Source: Phycicoccus duodecadis
GTDB lineage: Bacteria > Actinomycetota > Actinomycetes > Actinomycetales > Dermatophilaceae
Assembly: GCF_002846495.1 (NCBI RefSeq)
Contig: NZ_PJNE01000001.1
Span: forward strand, 3,410,001-3,474,000
Reading direction: 5' to 3'
DNA: 64,000 nt
Part shown: positions 41,958 through 50,502 of the stretch, one piece after another
Position numbering within the stretch: the first letter of the stretch is position 1
Layout: each line of letters begins with the position of its first letter
Notes under the pieces: generated by a model
The model's database searches: none
Seen by the model: the letters and a program-made list of their open reading frames with translations, nothing else
Told to the model about the DNA's origin: nothing
Translations under genes and position numbers: made by a program

Positions 41958-41963
41958 TAGGTT
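41958..41963 (+). promoter_or_regulatory. -10 box, leaderless priA
   Basis: TAGGTT ends 7 nt before GTG 41971 and abuts the metK terminator. Confidence 0.55.
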
Positions 41964-41970
41964 CGGGGCC

Positions 41971-44031
41971 GTGACGGGGAGTGCGGACGAGGGCCAGCAG
42001 CTGGCCCTCGGCGTCCCCGCCGCGCCCACGCCGGCCCCGCGGCGCCGGCCCGTGGGCGCCGACCCCACCACCGACGACCGGCCGGTGGCCCTGGTCCAGG
42101 TCGACACCGGCCTGGCCCACCTCGACCGGCCCTTCGAGTACACGGTGCCCGAGTCGGCCGCCGCCGCTGCCGAGCCCGGGGTGCGGGTGAAGGTGCGCTT
42201 CGCCGGGCAGGACCTCGACGGCTGGGTCCTCGAGCGCCGCGACGCCGCCGACCACGCGGGCCGCCTCTCGCCGCTGCGCCGGGTGGTCTCGCCCGAGCCG
42301 GTGCTCACCCCCGAGGTGCTGCGCGCGGCGCGGGCGGTGGCCGCCCGCTACGCGGGGACCCTCGGCGACGTCCTGCGGCTCGCGGTGCCTCCGCGCCACG
42401 CCCGGGCCGAGCAGGCGCTGCCCCCCGAGCCGCCCGAGCACCCGCCCCTCCCCGAGCACGAGCCCCGAGCCTGGCTCCCGTACCCCGCAGGGCCGGCCTT
42501 CCTGACCCACCTGCGCGGTGGGGGCGCTCCCCGGGCCTCGGTGCTGGCGCTGCCCACCGTCGCGCCGGATGCCGCGTGGCCCGCGCTGGTGGCCGAAGCG
42601 GCCCGGGCCTGCGTCGAGGCCGGGCGCGGGGCCGTCGTGGTCGTGCCGGACCACCGCGACGTACGGCGGGTCGAGGCGGCCCTGCTGGCCGTCCTCGGTC
42701 CGGGGCGCCACGTCCGGCTCACCGCCGACCAGGGGCCGCAGGCGCGTTACACCGCCTACCTCAAGGCGCGGCGCGGCCACGTACCGGTGGTGGTCGGCAC
42801 CCGGGCGGCCGCCTTCGCGCCGGTGCACGACCTCGGCCTGGTCGTGTGGTGGGACGACGGCGACGACCTGCTCGAGGAGCCGCGGGCGCCCTACCCGCAC
42901 GTGCGCGAGGTCCTGCTGGCGCGCGCCGAGCAGGAGGGGGCGGCCGTCCTCACCGCCGGCCTCACCCGCTCGGTCGCCGTGGCCGACCTCGTGGCGCGTG
43001 ACGTGCTGAAGGCCGTCGACGCCCCGCGAACCGCCGTGCGTGGGGCGGTGGCGGCGGTCCGCGTGGCCGGTGAGGGCACCGACGTCGAGCGCGATCCCGC
43101 CGCGGCCGCCGCGCACCTGCCGAGCGTGGGATGGCGGCTGGCCAAGGAGGCCCTGGCGTCGGGGCCGGTGCTGGTGCAGGTGCCGCGCCGGGGGTACCTG
43201 CCGTCGCTGTCCTGCCAGGACTGCCGCCGGCCGGCCCGGTGCGTCGTGTGCGCCGGCCCGCTGGCGCTGGCCGGCCCCGCCGGGCCGCCGGCCTGCCGCT
43301 GGTGCGGGCGGGTCGAGACGGCGTTCTCGTGCCCCGCGTGCTCGGGGACGCGGCTGCGCTCGTCGGTGGTGGGGGCGCGCCGCACCGCCGAGGAGCTGGG
43401 GCGCGCGTTCCCGGGGGTGCCGGTCGAGCGCTCGGGAGCCGGCACCGTGCTCGACGCGGTGGCCGGCGGGCCGCGCCTGGTCGTCTCCACGCCCGGGGCC
43501 GAGCCGGTGGCCGACGGCGGCTACGCGGCGGCCCTCCTGCTCGACGCGTGGGCCCTGCTCGACCGCCCCACGCTCGACGCCGGCGAGGAGGCCCTGCGCC
43601 GCTGGTGCGCGGCCGTGGCCCTGGTGCGCCCGGCCGCCGAGGGCGGGCGCGTCGTCCTGGCCGGAGCCCCCACCCACGTGTCGGTCCCGGCCGTCGAGGC
43701 GCTCGTGCGCTGGGACCCCGCCTGGTTCGCCGGCCGCGAGCTCGACGAGCGGCGCGAGCTGTCGCTGCCGCCCACCGCGCGCCTGGCCGCGCTCACCGGG
43801 TCGCGAGCGGCCGTGGCGGCGGCCCTGGCCGAGCTCGAGCCCCTCGTGCCGGCCTCCGTGCTCGGCCCGCTGCCGCAGGCCGGCGACCGCTGGCGGGCCC
43901 TGCTCACCGCCACGGTCGAGGACGGCGCCGTCCTCGCGCGCGAGCTCGCTGCCCTCAAGGCCCGGGCCTCGGCCCGCAAGGAGCCCGACCCCGTCACCGT
44001 GCGGGTCGACCCCCGCGACCCCGCCTCCTGA
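41971..44031 (+). CDS. priA: Primosomal protein N' (PriA), helicase motifs lost
   Basis: Replication-restart protein that recognises stalled forks. The 686-residue protein keeps the N-terminal 3'-DNA-binding domain (VALVQVDTGLAHLDRPFEYTVP) and the paired zinc knuckles (SCQDCRRPARCVVC, CRWCG, CPACSG). The Walker A P-loop expected after the DNA-binding part is absent (the place reads RASVLALPTVAPDAAW), and the DEAH box is replaced by WWDDGDD. Helicase-deficient PriA is known from actinobacteria, so this is a lineage trait and not a broken gene. The start is leaderless. Confidence 0.9.
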   Translation: MTGSADEGQQLALGVPAAPTPAPRRRPVGADPTTDDRPVALVQVDTGLAHLDRPFEYTVPESAAAAAEPGVRVKVRFAGQDLDGWVLERRDAADHAGRLSPLRRVVSPEPVLTPEVLRAARAVAARYAGTLGDVLRLAVPPRHARAEQALPPEPPEHPPLPEHEPRAWLPYPAGPAFLTHLRGGGAPRASVLALPTVAPDAAWPALVAEAARACVEAGRGAVVVVPDHRDVRRVEAALLAVLGPGRHVRLTADQGPQARYTAYLKARRGHVPVVVGTRAAAFAPVHDLGLVVWWDDGDDLLEEPRAPYPHVREVLLARAEQEGAAVLTAGLTRSVAVADLVARDVLKAVDAPRTAVRGAVAAVRVAGEGTDVERDPAAAAAHLPSVGWRLAKEALASGPVLVQVPRRGYLPSLSCQDCRRPARCVVCAGPLALAGPAGPPACRWCGRVETAFSCPACSGTRLRSSVVGARRTAEELGRAFPGVPVERSGAGTVLDAVAGGPRLVVSTPGAEPVADGGYAAALLLDAWALLDRPTLDAGEEALRRWCAAVALVRPAAEGGRVVLAGAPTHVSVPAVEALVRWDPAWFAGRELDERRELSLPPTARLAALTGSRAAVAAALAELEPLVPASVLGPLPQAGDRWRALLTATVEDGAVLARELAALKARASARKEPDPVTVRVDPRDPAS

Positions 44032-44052
44032 GGCGGGGTCCCGGGGCGCACC

Positions 44053-44058
44053 TAGACT
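44053..44058 (+). promoter_or_regulatory. -10 box, leaderless fmt
   Basis: TAGACT ends 6 nt before GTG 44065. Confidence 0.55.
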
Positions 44059-44064
44059 CGCCGG

Positions 44065-45003
44065 GTGCGTCTCGTCCTGGCCGGTACCCCCGACACCGCG
44101 GTCCCGTCGCTGCGCGCCCTGCTGGCCTCGCGCCACGAGGTCGTGGCCGTCGTCACCCGCCCGGACGCCCGCGCCGGTCGGGGCCGCTCACTGGTGGCCT
44201 CGCCGGTCAAGCAGGTCGCGCTCGAGCACGGCCTCGAGGTGCTGACGCCCGACCGGCCGCGCGACCCGGAGTTCCTCGACCGGCTGCGGGCCATCGCCCC
44301 CGACTGTTGCCCGGTGGTCGCCTACGGGGCGCTGCTGCCGCGGGTCGCGCTCGACGTCCCCGTCCACGGCTGGGTCAACCTGCACTTCTCGCTGCTGCCC
44401 GCGTGGCGGGGGGCCGCACCGGTGCAGCGGGCCCTGATGGCGGGCGACGAGCTCACCGGCGCCAGCACCTTCGTCATCGAGGAGGGTCTCGACACCGGCC
44501 CCGTGCTCGGCGCCGTCACCGAGACCGTCCGCCCCGACGACACCGCCGGCACGCTGCTGGCCCGCTTGGCCGACACCGGCGCCGGGCTGCTGGTGGCCAC
44601 CATGGACGGGCTCGAGGAGGGCTCGCTGGTCGCGGTGCCCCAGCCTGCCGACGGGGTCAGCCACGCGCCCAAGCTGACGACCGAGGAGGCCGCGGTCCGC
44701 TGGGCGCTCCCGGCGCACGTCGTCGACCGGCAGGTCCGCGGCTGCACCCCGAACCCCGGGGCCTGGAGCACGTTCCGTGGCGAGCGGCTGGGCATCGGGC
44801 CGTTCGCGTCCGTCACCGCGCCGCCGGACGACGGGCCCGCGCTCGCGCCCGGCGCCGTCCGCGCCACCAAGCGTGCGGTGCTGGTGGGTACCGCCTCCGG
44901 CCCGGTCGTCCTGGGCGAGGTGCGGCCGGCCGGCAAGAAGGGGATGGCCGCGGCCGACTGGGCCCGGGGCGTGCGCGTCGCCGAGGGCGAGACCCTGGGC
45001 TGA
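44065..45003 (+). CDS. fmt: Methionyl-tRNA formyltransferase
   Basis: Formylates Met-tRNA-fMet for initiation. The 312-residue protein shows the N-terminal strand [18 protein letters not shown], the catalytic motif [20 protein letters not shown] (Asn and His) and the DTGPVLG stretch with the catalytic Asp, then the OB-fold C-terminal tRNA-binding domain. The start fits leaderless expression, 33 nt after priA. def (peptide deformylase), often beside fmt, is not here. Confidence 0.96.
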   Translation: MRLVLAGTPDTAVPSLRALLASRHEVVAVVTRPDARAGRGRSLVASPVKQVALEHGLEVLTPDRPRDPEFLDRLRAIAPDCCPVVAYGALLPRVALDVPVHGWVNLHFSLLPAWRGAAPVQRALMAGDELTGASTFVIEEGLDTGPVLGAVTETVRPDDTAGTLLARLADTGAGLLVATMDGLEEGSLVAVPQPADGVSHAPKLTTEEAAVRWALPAHVVDRQVRGCTPNPGAWSTFRGERLGIGPFASVTAPPDDGPALAPGAVRATKRAVLVGTASGPVVLGEVRPAGKKGMAAADWARGVRVAEGETLG

Positions 45004-45013
45004 GGCGCGCGCG

Positions 45014-45688
45014 TCACTCGCCCGGCAGTGGTTCCGCGGGGAGGGGACCGAGCCCGCTGAACGCTGCCAGGTAGGGCTGCACGTCACCGCGGGCGACCCA
45101 GCTCCGCAGCTGGGCCTCGGTGCGGCGGGCGGTGAGGGCCCGGAAGAGGTCGAACCCGGAGGCCTGCAGCACCGTCGCCGCGTCGTCGTCGGTCCCGTGG
45201 GACACCCAGCGGCGGTCGCCGGCGTCGAGCAGCACCGGGGGGAGGTCGGCGACGGCGGCGCGCCAGCGCCCCAGCATCCGCTCACGGACGGCGTCGAGCC
45301 CGGGGGTGTCGCGGGCGCCGGGCATGCGGAGCGCTCCCCGGAGGTCCTGTTCGTGGATGACGACGTCGCCCAGTGGGCGGGTGCCGTTCAGGCGCATCCA
45401 GTCGACGAGGTCGGGGGCCAGCGAGCGCCACTCGCGCACCAGCGCGGAGGCAGGGCGGCCGCGCCGCGCCTCGACCTGGGCCTGGGTCCAGGTGGCGTTG
45501 TGGTCGTCGGGCTCGTCGCCGGCGAGCACGTCGGCGCCCAGGCCGACCATGTGCGACAGCAGGTCGCGGGCGGTCCACGCCGGGGTCGCCGGCACGGTGA
45601 ACTCCATCGCGTCGTCGCCGGCGTCGAGGACGAGGGTGCAGACGCGGTCGTGCGCGCGCCGCCACTCGCTGATGTCGTCCGGTGCCAT
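45014..45688 (-). CDS. Maleylpyruvate isomerase family, mycothiol-dependent type
   Basis: A 224-residue DinB-superfamily protein of the MDMPI type. The metal-binding histidines typical of the N-terminal four-helix bundle are found in DLLSHMVGL and in VVIHEQDLRGAL. The C-terminal part (LLDAGDRRWVSHG...ATVLQASGFDLFRALTARRTEAQLRSW) is the MDMPI C-terminal domain. Such enzymes use mycothiol as cofactor; the substrate is unknown, and there is no aromatic degradation cluster nearby. ATG 45688 follows a TGAGAT sequence by 6 nt. Confidence 0.85.
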   Translation of the reverse strand: MAPDDISEWRRAHDRVCTLVLDAGDDAMEFTVPATPAWTARDLLSHMVGLGADVLAGDEPDDHNATWTQAQVEARRGRPASALVREWRSLAPDLVDWMRLNGTRPLGDVVIHEQDLRGALRMPGARDTPGLDAVRERMLGRWRAAVADLPPVLLDAGDRRWVSHGTDDDAATVLQASGFDLFRALTARRTEAQLRSWVARGDVQPYLAAFSGLGPLPAEPLPGE

Positions 45689-45781
45689 GACGGCATCTCA
45701 GCACATCAGCGGCCCCGGTGGCGGCTGGGGCCGCCGGCCGGTCGCCGGTGAGGCGGGTGGGACGGGCGGGCCGCTGACCGT

Positions 45782-45787
45782 TAGCCT
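45782..45787 (+). promoter_or_regulatory. -10 box, leaderless rsmB
   Basis: TAGCCT ends 6 nt before GTG 45794. Confidence 0.55.
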
Positions 45788-45793
45788 CGGCGG

Positions 45794-47281
45794 GTGCCCG
45801 ACCGCCCCGACCGACCCACCGGCGGCGGCCCGCGCCGCCGCTCCGTCACCACCCCGGCGCAGCGGACCCGCCGCGCCGAGCCGACCCGCTTCGCCGCCTT
45901 CCAGCTGCTGCGGGCGGTCGCCGACGGGGCCTACGCCAACCTCGAGATGCCCCGGATCATCCGCCAGCGCGCGCTCGGCCCCCGGGACGCCGCCTTCGCC
46001 ACCGAGCTCGCGTTCGGCACGGTCCGCTGGCAGGGGCTCTACGACGCCGTCATCGCCGTGGCCGCCGACCGCCCGGTCGAGCGCATCGACCCCGAGATCC
46101 TCGACGTGCTGCGGCTCGGGGTGCACCAGCTGCTCGGGATGCGGGTCCCCGCTCACGCCGCCGCCGACCAGACCGTCGGGCTGGCGCGCACCGTGGTCGG
46201 GCAGGGCGCGTCGGGGCTGGTCAACGCCGTGCTGCGCCGCACCAGCGAGCGCTCGCTCGAGGAGTGGACCGAGGCCGTGACGCCCGCGGGCGGGGGAGTG
46301 CCGGCACTGGCCGTGCGCCACTCGCACCCCGAGTGGGTGGTCACCGCCATCCGGGCCGCCCTGCTGGGTCACGCCCGTGCCACCGCCGACACCGTCGACG
46401 CCGAGCTCTCGGCCCTGCTGGCCGCCGACAACGTCCCCCCGCAGGTGCACCTGGTGGCCCGCCCCGGGCTGGTCGGGGTCGACGAGCTCGCGGCCGACGC
46501 CGACGCCGAGCCGAGCCCGGCCTCGGCCGTCGGTGTGCGGCTGCGCAGCGGTGACCCCGGGCGCATCGCCGCCGTCCGCGACGGCCGCGCGGCCGTGCAG
46601 GACGAGGGCTCGCAGCACGTGGCGCTGGCGCTCGCGGCCGTCGAGGTGGGGCCCGAGGTCCCCGCCCGCTGGCTCGACATGTGCGCCGGGCCCGGGGGCA
46701 AGGCAGGGGTGCTCGCGGCCCTCGCGCTGGAGGCCGGCGCCGACCTGACCGCGGTCGAGGTCACCCCCCATCGGGCCGCCCTGGTGCGCTCGACCCTGAC
46801 CCGCCTCACCGCGCGTGCCGAGGCCGCTGGACGCTCGGTCGAGGTCCGCACCGCCGACGGCCGCGAGATCGGCGACGACGAGCCGGGCCGCTACGGGAGG
46901 GTGCTGGTCGACGCCCCGTGCACCGGGCTGGGGGCGCTGCGCCGCCGCCCCGAGGCGCGCTGGCGCCGGCAGCCCGCCGACCTCGCGACCCTCGGCCCGC
47001 TGCAGCGCGCGCTGCTCGCCTCGGCCCTCGACGCCGTGGCGCCCGGCGGGGTCGTCGCGTACTCCACCTGCAGCCCGCACGTGGCCGAGACCCGGTTCGT
47101 GGTCTCCGACGTCCTCAAGAAGCGCGACGACGTCGAGGTGGTCGACGCGCGTCCGTACCTGCGCGACGCCGCGGGCGAGCAGCTGCCCGAGCTGGGCGAC
47201 GGCCCGTACGTGCAGCTCTGGCCGCACGTGCACGGCACCGACGCGATGTTCCTGGCCCTGCTGCGCAAGCGTCCGTCCTGA
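45794..47281 (+). CDS. rsmB: 16S rRNA (cytosine-967-C5)-methyltransferase RsmB
   Basis: Methylates C967 of 16S rRNA with SAM. The 495-residue protein begins with a basic tail, then a NusB-like RNA-binding domain (AFQLLRAVADGAYANLEMPRII, RALGPRDAAFATELAFGTVR), then the SAM methyltransferase domain with LDMCAGPGGKAGVLAAL (motif I), DAPCTGLGALRRRPEARWR (first cysteine) and VAYSTCSPHVAET (second, catalytic cysteine). The start is leaderless. It lies upstream of rpe. Confidence 0.94.
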   Translation: MPDRPDRPTGGGPRRRSVTTPAQRTRRAEPTRFAAFQLLRAVADGAYANLEMPRIIRQRALGPRDAAFATELAFGTVRWQGLYDAVIAVAADRPVERIDPEILDVLRLGVHQLLGMRVPAHAAADQTVGLARTVVGQGASGLVNAVLRRTSERSLEEWTEAVTPAGGGVPALAVRHSHPEWVVTAIRAALLGHARATADTVDAELSALLAADNVPPQVHLVARPGLVGVDELAADADAEPSPASAVGVRLRSGDPGRIAAVRDGRAAVQDEGSQHVALALAAVEVGPEVPARWLDMCAGPGGKAGVLAALALEAGADLTAVEVTPHRAALVRSTLTRLTARAEAAGRSVEVRTADGREIGDDEPGRYGRVLVDAPCTGLGALRRRPEARWRRQPADLATLGPLQRALLASALDAVAPGGVVAYSTCSPHVAETRFVVSDVLKKRDDVEVVDARPYLRDAAGEQLPELGDGPYVQLWPHVHGTDAMFLALLRKRPS

Positions 47282-47298
47282 CCGCGCACGCATCTCGC

Positions 47299-47304
47299 TA
47301 GGGT
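47299..47304 (+). promoter_or_regulatory. -10 box, leaderless rpe
   Basis: TAGGGT ends 7 nt before GTG 47312. This decides between GTG 47303, which overlaps the box, and GTG 47312. Confidence 0.55.
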
Positions 47305-47311
47305 GGCGCCC

Positions 47312-47968
47312 GTGCAGATCTCGCCCTCGATCCTGGCCTCCGACTTCGCGAACCTCCAGTCCGAGCTCGAGGCCATCGCCACGGCCGACTGGGCCCACGT
47401 CGACGTCATGGACAACCACTTCGTCCCCAACCTGACCCTGGGGCTGCCGGTGGTCGAGGCGCTGCTGAAGGTCTCGCCCGTCCCCCTCGACTGCCACCTG
47501 ATGATCGACGACCCCGACCGCTGGGCGCCCGGCTACGCCGAGGCCGGCGCGGGGTCGGTCACCTTCCACGTCGAGGCCGCCGCCGACCCCGTGGCCACCG
47601 CCCGCGCCATCCGGGCGGCCGGGGCGCGGGCAGCGTTCGCCGTCAAGCCCGGCACCGACTTCGCGCCCTACGAGGAGCTGCTGCCCGAGGTCGACATGGT
47701 CCTGGTCATGACGGTCGAGCCCGGCTTCGGCGGCCAGTCGTTCATGGCCGACCAGATGCCCAAGGTGCGCCAGGTCCGCGAGGCCGTCCGGCGGCACGGC
47801 GGCGAGATCTGGGTGCAGGTCGACGGCGGGGTCGCCGCCGACACCATCGAGCAGTGTGCCGAGGCGGGAGCCGACGTCTTCGTCGCCGGGTCGGCGGTCT
47901 ACGGCAAGGACTCGGTCCCGGACGCCATCGCGGACCTGCGGGCCCTGGCCCTGCGGCACCGGCACTGA
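47312..47968 (+). CDS. rpe: Ribulose-phosphate 3-epimerase
   Basis: Interconverts ribulose 5-phosphate and xylulose 5-phosphate in the pentose phosphate pathway, and so feeds the ribulose 5-phosphate used by RibBA downstream. The 218-residue TIM barrel starts [14 protein letters not shown], has the metal ligands in [16 protein letters not shown] and CHLMI, the flexible loop [16 protein letters not shown], and the catalytic Asp in [14 protein letters not shown] 47312 is chosen from the promoter spacing. Confidence 0.96.
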   Translation: MQISPSILASDFANLQSELEAIATADWAHVDVMDNHFVPNLTLGLPVVEALLKVSPVPLDCHLMIDDPDRWAPGYAEAGAGSVTFHVEAAADPVATARAIRAAGARAAFAVKPGTDFAPYEELLPEVDMVLVMTVEPGFGGQSFMADQMPKVRQVREAVRRHGGEIWVQVDGGVAADTIEQCAEAGADVFVAGSAVYGKDSVPDAIADLRALALRHRH

Positions 47969-47970
47969 CC

Positions 47971-48582
47971 GTGCCCTCGCTCCTGGAGCGGCTCGTCGCG
48001 AGTGACGGCTACGCGGCCGACCTCGACCTCACCGAGGGGCTCGCCCCGGGGGAGGTCCTCGAGGGTGTCGAGCTCGAAGGGTGCCGGCTCGACGGGTGCG
48101 TCCTCGAGAAGGCGGTGCTGCGCGACTGCATCCTCACCGACTGCACCCTCACGGGGTGCAACCTGTCGATGGCCGATCTCATCGGCACGCGCTTCACCGA
48201 CTGCCGGTTCGTCGACTGCAAGGCACTCGGGGTGGTGTGGGGCCGGGCGGCGGTCGCGCCGCTGTCGACCCGGCCGTGGGACTTCGAGCGTTGCCGCCTC
48301 GACCTCGGCTCGTTCCGCGACGTGGCCGCGGCGGGTGCCCGCTTCGCCGACTGCTCGCTGCGCGAGGTCGACCTCGCCGGGGCCGACCTGCGCCGCGCCG
48401 ACCTCGGCGGCTGCGACTTCGGCGGCGCCGCCTTCGCCGGGACCGACCTGCGCGAGGCCGTCCTGGTGGGTGCCGAGGGCTACGACCTCGACCCGGTCGA
48501 GAACCGGGTGCGCGGGATGCGCGTGGACGCCGGTGCGGCCGCCGGCATCCTGCGGGCGATGGGCCTGGTCGTCGAGGGCTGA
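47971..48582 (+). CDS. Pentapeptide repeat protein
   Basis: A 203-residue protein made largely of pentapeptide repeats of the A(D/N)LXX type, seen as GCRLDGCVLEKAVLRDC, LTDCTLTGCNLSMADLIGTRF and VDLAGADLRRADLGGCDF. These form a right-handed square beta-helix. Some relatives (Qnr, MfpA) mimic DNA and protect gyrase from quinolones; nothing shows that here. GTG 47971 is 2 nt after rpe, so it is co-transcribed. It ends at a hairpin that precedes the FMN riboswitch. Confidence 0.85.
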   Translation: MPSLLERLVASDGYAADLDLTEGLAPGEVLEGVELEGCRLDGCVLEKAVLRDCILTDCTLTGCNLSMADLIGTRFTDCRFVDCKALGVVWGRAAVAPLSTRPWDFERCRLDLGSFRDVAAAGARFADCSLREVDLAGADLRRADLGGCDFGGAAFAGTDLREAVLVGAEGYDLDPVENRVRGMRVDAGAAAGILRAMGLVVEG

Positions 48583-48598
48583 GCCCCTCGCCGGGCTC
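48581..48598 (+). terminator. Hairpin at the end of the rsmB-rpe-pentapeptide unit
   Basis: GAGCCC (48581-48586) pairs with GGGCTC (48593-48598) with a 6-nt loop, overlapping the stop codon. It is short but well placed before the riboswitch promoter. Confidence 0.45.
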
Positions 48599-48606
48599 CG
48601 CGGGTG

Positions 48607-48612
48607 CATACT
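48607..48612 (+). promoter_or_regulatory. Riboflavin operon promoter -10
   Basis: CATACT preceded by TG is the best -10 candidate; the transcript would begin at about 48619, at the 5' side of the FMN aptamer. Confidence 0.45.
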
Positions 48613-48613
48613 G

Positions 48614-48747
48614 GGCACACGTGCTCCGGGGTCGGTGTAACTCCGAGCCGGCGGTGACAGTCCGCGACCCGACCGCAGCCAGCGGCCGGTTGACCTGGTG
48701 GAACTCCAGGACCGACGGTGAAAGTCCGGATGGTAGGCGCACGTGCC
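48614..48747 (+). ncRNA. FMN riboswitch (RFN element)
   Basis: The conserved RFN segments occur in order: CTCCGGGGTCGGTGTAACTC, GAGCCGGCGGTGACAGTC, then GGTTGACCTGGTGGAACTCC, AGGACCGACGGTGAAAGTCC and GGATGGTAGG. Closing helix P1 can form between GGCAC-AC-GTGCT (48614 on) and GGCGC-AC-GTGCC (ending 48747). FMN binding would shut off the rib genes. The 124 nt to ribD form the expression platform with several hairpins. Confidence 0.95.
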
Positions 48748-48871
48748 GACGGGACCACCAGGTCTCGTCGGTGGTCGTGATGGTCGGCGCGCACGCGCGC
48801 GCCGCTGCCGTCGGCGTCGACCATCCGCCCGGAGCCCGACCGCTGACCGGTTCGAGGCACGAGGGCGAGAG
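48748..48871 (+). promoter_or_regulatory. Expression platform of the FMN riboswitch
   Basis: Three inverted repeats are visible: GACCACC/GGTGGTC (around 48754-48778), GATGGTC/GACCATC, and nested in the second GGCGCGC/GCGCGCC. A weak GAGGGCGAGAG precedes ATG 48872. The layout allows either transcription termination or sequestration of the ribosome site. Confidence 0.55.
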
Positions 48872-49885
48872 ATGGACGAGAGCACCGCGCTGATGCAGCG
48901 GGCACTCGATGCTGCCCGCCTCGGCCCCGAGGCCGACCCCAACCCCCGCGTGGGCTGCGTCGTCACCGACGCCGCGGGCGCCGTGGTCGGCGTCGGCCAC
49001 CACCGTGGTGCCGGTAGCGCGCACGCCGAGGTCGACGCTCTCGCGCAGGCCGGTGACCGGGCCCGGGGCGGAACCGCCCACGTCACCCTCGAGCCGTGCG
49101 ACCACACCGGCCGCACCGGCCCCTGCACCCGGACCCTGCTCGACGCCGGGATCGCGCGCGTTGTGTTCGCGGTGGCCGACCCCGACCCGGACGCCGCCGG
49201 GGGAGGGGCCACCCTGGCCGCCGCCGGGGTCGCCGTCGAGCGCGGCCCGCTGGCCGAGCAGGCCGAGGAGCTCAACGCCTCGTGGCTGCACGCCCGCCGC
49301 ACCGGCCGCCCGTGGGTCGTCGCCAAGACCGCGTCGACCCTCGACGGGCGCGTCGCCGCCGCCGACGGCTCGAGCCGGTGGATCACCGGCGAGGCTGCCC
49401 GCGAGGACGTGCACGCGCTGCGCGCCCGCTGCGGCGCGGTCGTCGTGGGCACCGGCACCGCGCTCACCGACGACCCGCAGCTCACCGTGCGCGGCGACGA
49501 CGGCACCGCGGCCGCGCGCCAGCCGCTGCGCGTCGTCGTCGGGCGCCGCCCCCTCCCGGCCACCGCCCGGCTGCGTGACGGTGCGGCCGAGACCCTGGCG
49601 CTCGCGACCCACGACCCGGCCGAGGTGCTGGCGGCCCTGCACGCGGGCGGCGTCCACCGGGTGCTGCTCGAGGGCGGGCCCACCCTGACCGCCGCGTTCC
49701 TCAGGGCCGGGATGGTCGACGAGCTCGTCACCTACCTCGCGCCCGCCCTCCTCGGCGCCGGCCCGTCGGTCACGGCCGACCTCGGCGTCACGACCATCAC
49801 CGATGCCGTGCGCCTGCGCCCCACCGACGTCACCGTCATCGGGGCCGACGTCCGGATCACCACCCGACCCCTGGCAAGGAGCTGA
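48872..49885 (+). CDS. ribD: Bifunctional diaminohydroxyphosphoribosylaminopyrimidine deaminase / 5-amino-6-(5-phosphoribosylamino)uracil reductase
   Basis: Second and third steps of riboflavin synthesis. The 337-residue protein has the zinc deaminase domain first (PNPRVGCVVTD, GSAHAEVDAL with His-Ala-Glu, then PCDHTGRTGPC) and the NADPH-dependent reductase domain after about residue 145 (KTASTLDGRVAAADGSSRWITG, LLEGGPTLTAAFL). ATG 48872 is the start that fits family N-termini (DESTALMQRALDAARLG). It is followed after 5 nt by ribE. Confidence 0.96.
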   Translation: MDESTALMQRALDAARLGPEADPNPRVGCVVTDAAGAVVGVGHHRGAGSAHAEVDALAQAGDRARGGTAHVTLEPCDHTGRTGPCTRTLLDAGIARVVFAVADPDPDAAGGGATLAAAGVAVERGPLAEQAEELNASWLHARRTGRPWVVAKTASTLDGRVAAADGSSRWITGEAAREDVHALRARCGAVVVGTGTALTDDPQLTVRGDDGTAAARQPLRVVVGRRPLPATARLRDGAAETLALATHDPAEVLAALHAGGVHRVLLEGGPTLTAAFLRAGMVDELVTYLAPALLGAGPSVTADLGVTTITDAVRLRPTDVTVIGADVRITTRPLARS

Positions 49886-49890
49886 CCGCC

Positions 49891-50502
49891 ATGTTCACCG
49901 GCATCGTCGAGGAGCTCGGCACCGTCGTCGCGCTCGAGACCGCCACCGACTCCGCGCGGCTGACCATCCGTGGACCGCTCGTGACGAGCGACGCCGAGCA
50001 CGGGGCCTCGATCGCGGTCAACGGGGTCTGCCTCACGGTCGTCACGCACGGCGACGGGGAGTTCTCGGTCGACGTGATGGCCGAGACCCTCGCCCGGTCG
50101 AGCCTCGGCGCGCTCGAGGCCGGCGCTCCGGTGAACCTCGAGCGCGCCATGCCCGCGTCCGGTCGCTTCGGGGGTCACGTCGTGCAGGGCCACGTCGACG
50201 GCACCGGCACCCTCATCGCGCGGACGCCCGGTGAGCAGTGGGAGGTCGTCGAGGTCTCGCTGCCGCGCGGGCTCGCGCCCTACGTCGTCGAGAAGGGGTC
50301 CATCACGGTCGACGGCGTCAGCCTGACCGTGGTCGACGTGGGGGAGTCCTCGTTCACGGTGTCGCTCATCCCGACCACGCTCGGGCTCACGACACTCGGC
50401 ACCAAGGGCGTCGGCGACCCGGTCAACCTCGAGGTCGACGTCCTGGCGAAGTACGTCGAGCGGCTGCTGGCCGCCCGCTTCGCGGCGGAGGCCACGTCAT
50501 GA
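49891..50502 (+). CDS. ribE: Riboflavin synthase alpha chain
   Basis: Dismutates two 6,7-dimethyl-8-ribityllumazine into riboflavin and a pyrimidine. The 203-residue protein consists of two lumazine-binding beta-barrels: MFTGIVEELGTV...VNGVCLTVV in the first and GHVVQGHVDGTG...VDGVSLTVVDV in the second. Overlaps ribBA by 4 nt. Confidence 0.96.
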   Translation: MFTGIVEELGTVVALETATDSARLTIRGPLVTSDAEHGASIAVNGVCLTVVTHGDGEFSVDVMAETLARSSLGALEAGAPVNLERAMPASGRFGGHVVQGHVDGTGTLIARTPGEQWEVVEVSLPRGLAPYVVEKGSITVDGVSLTVVDVGESSFTVSLIPTTLGLTTLGTKGVGDPVNLEVDVLAKYVERLLAARFAAEATS

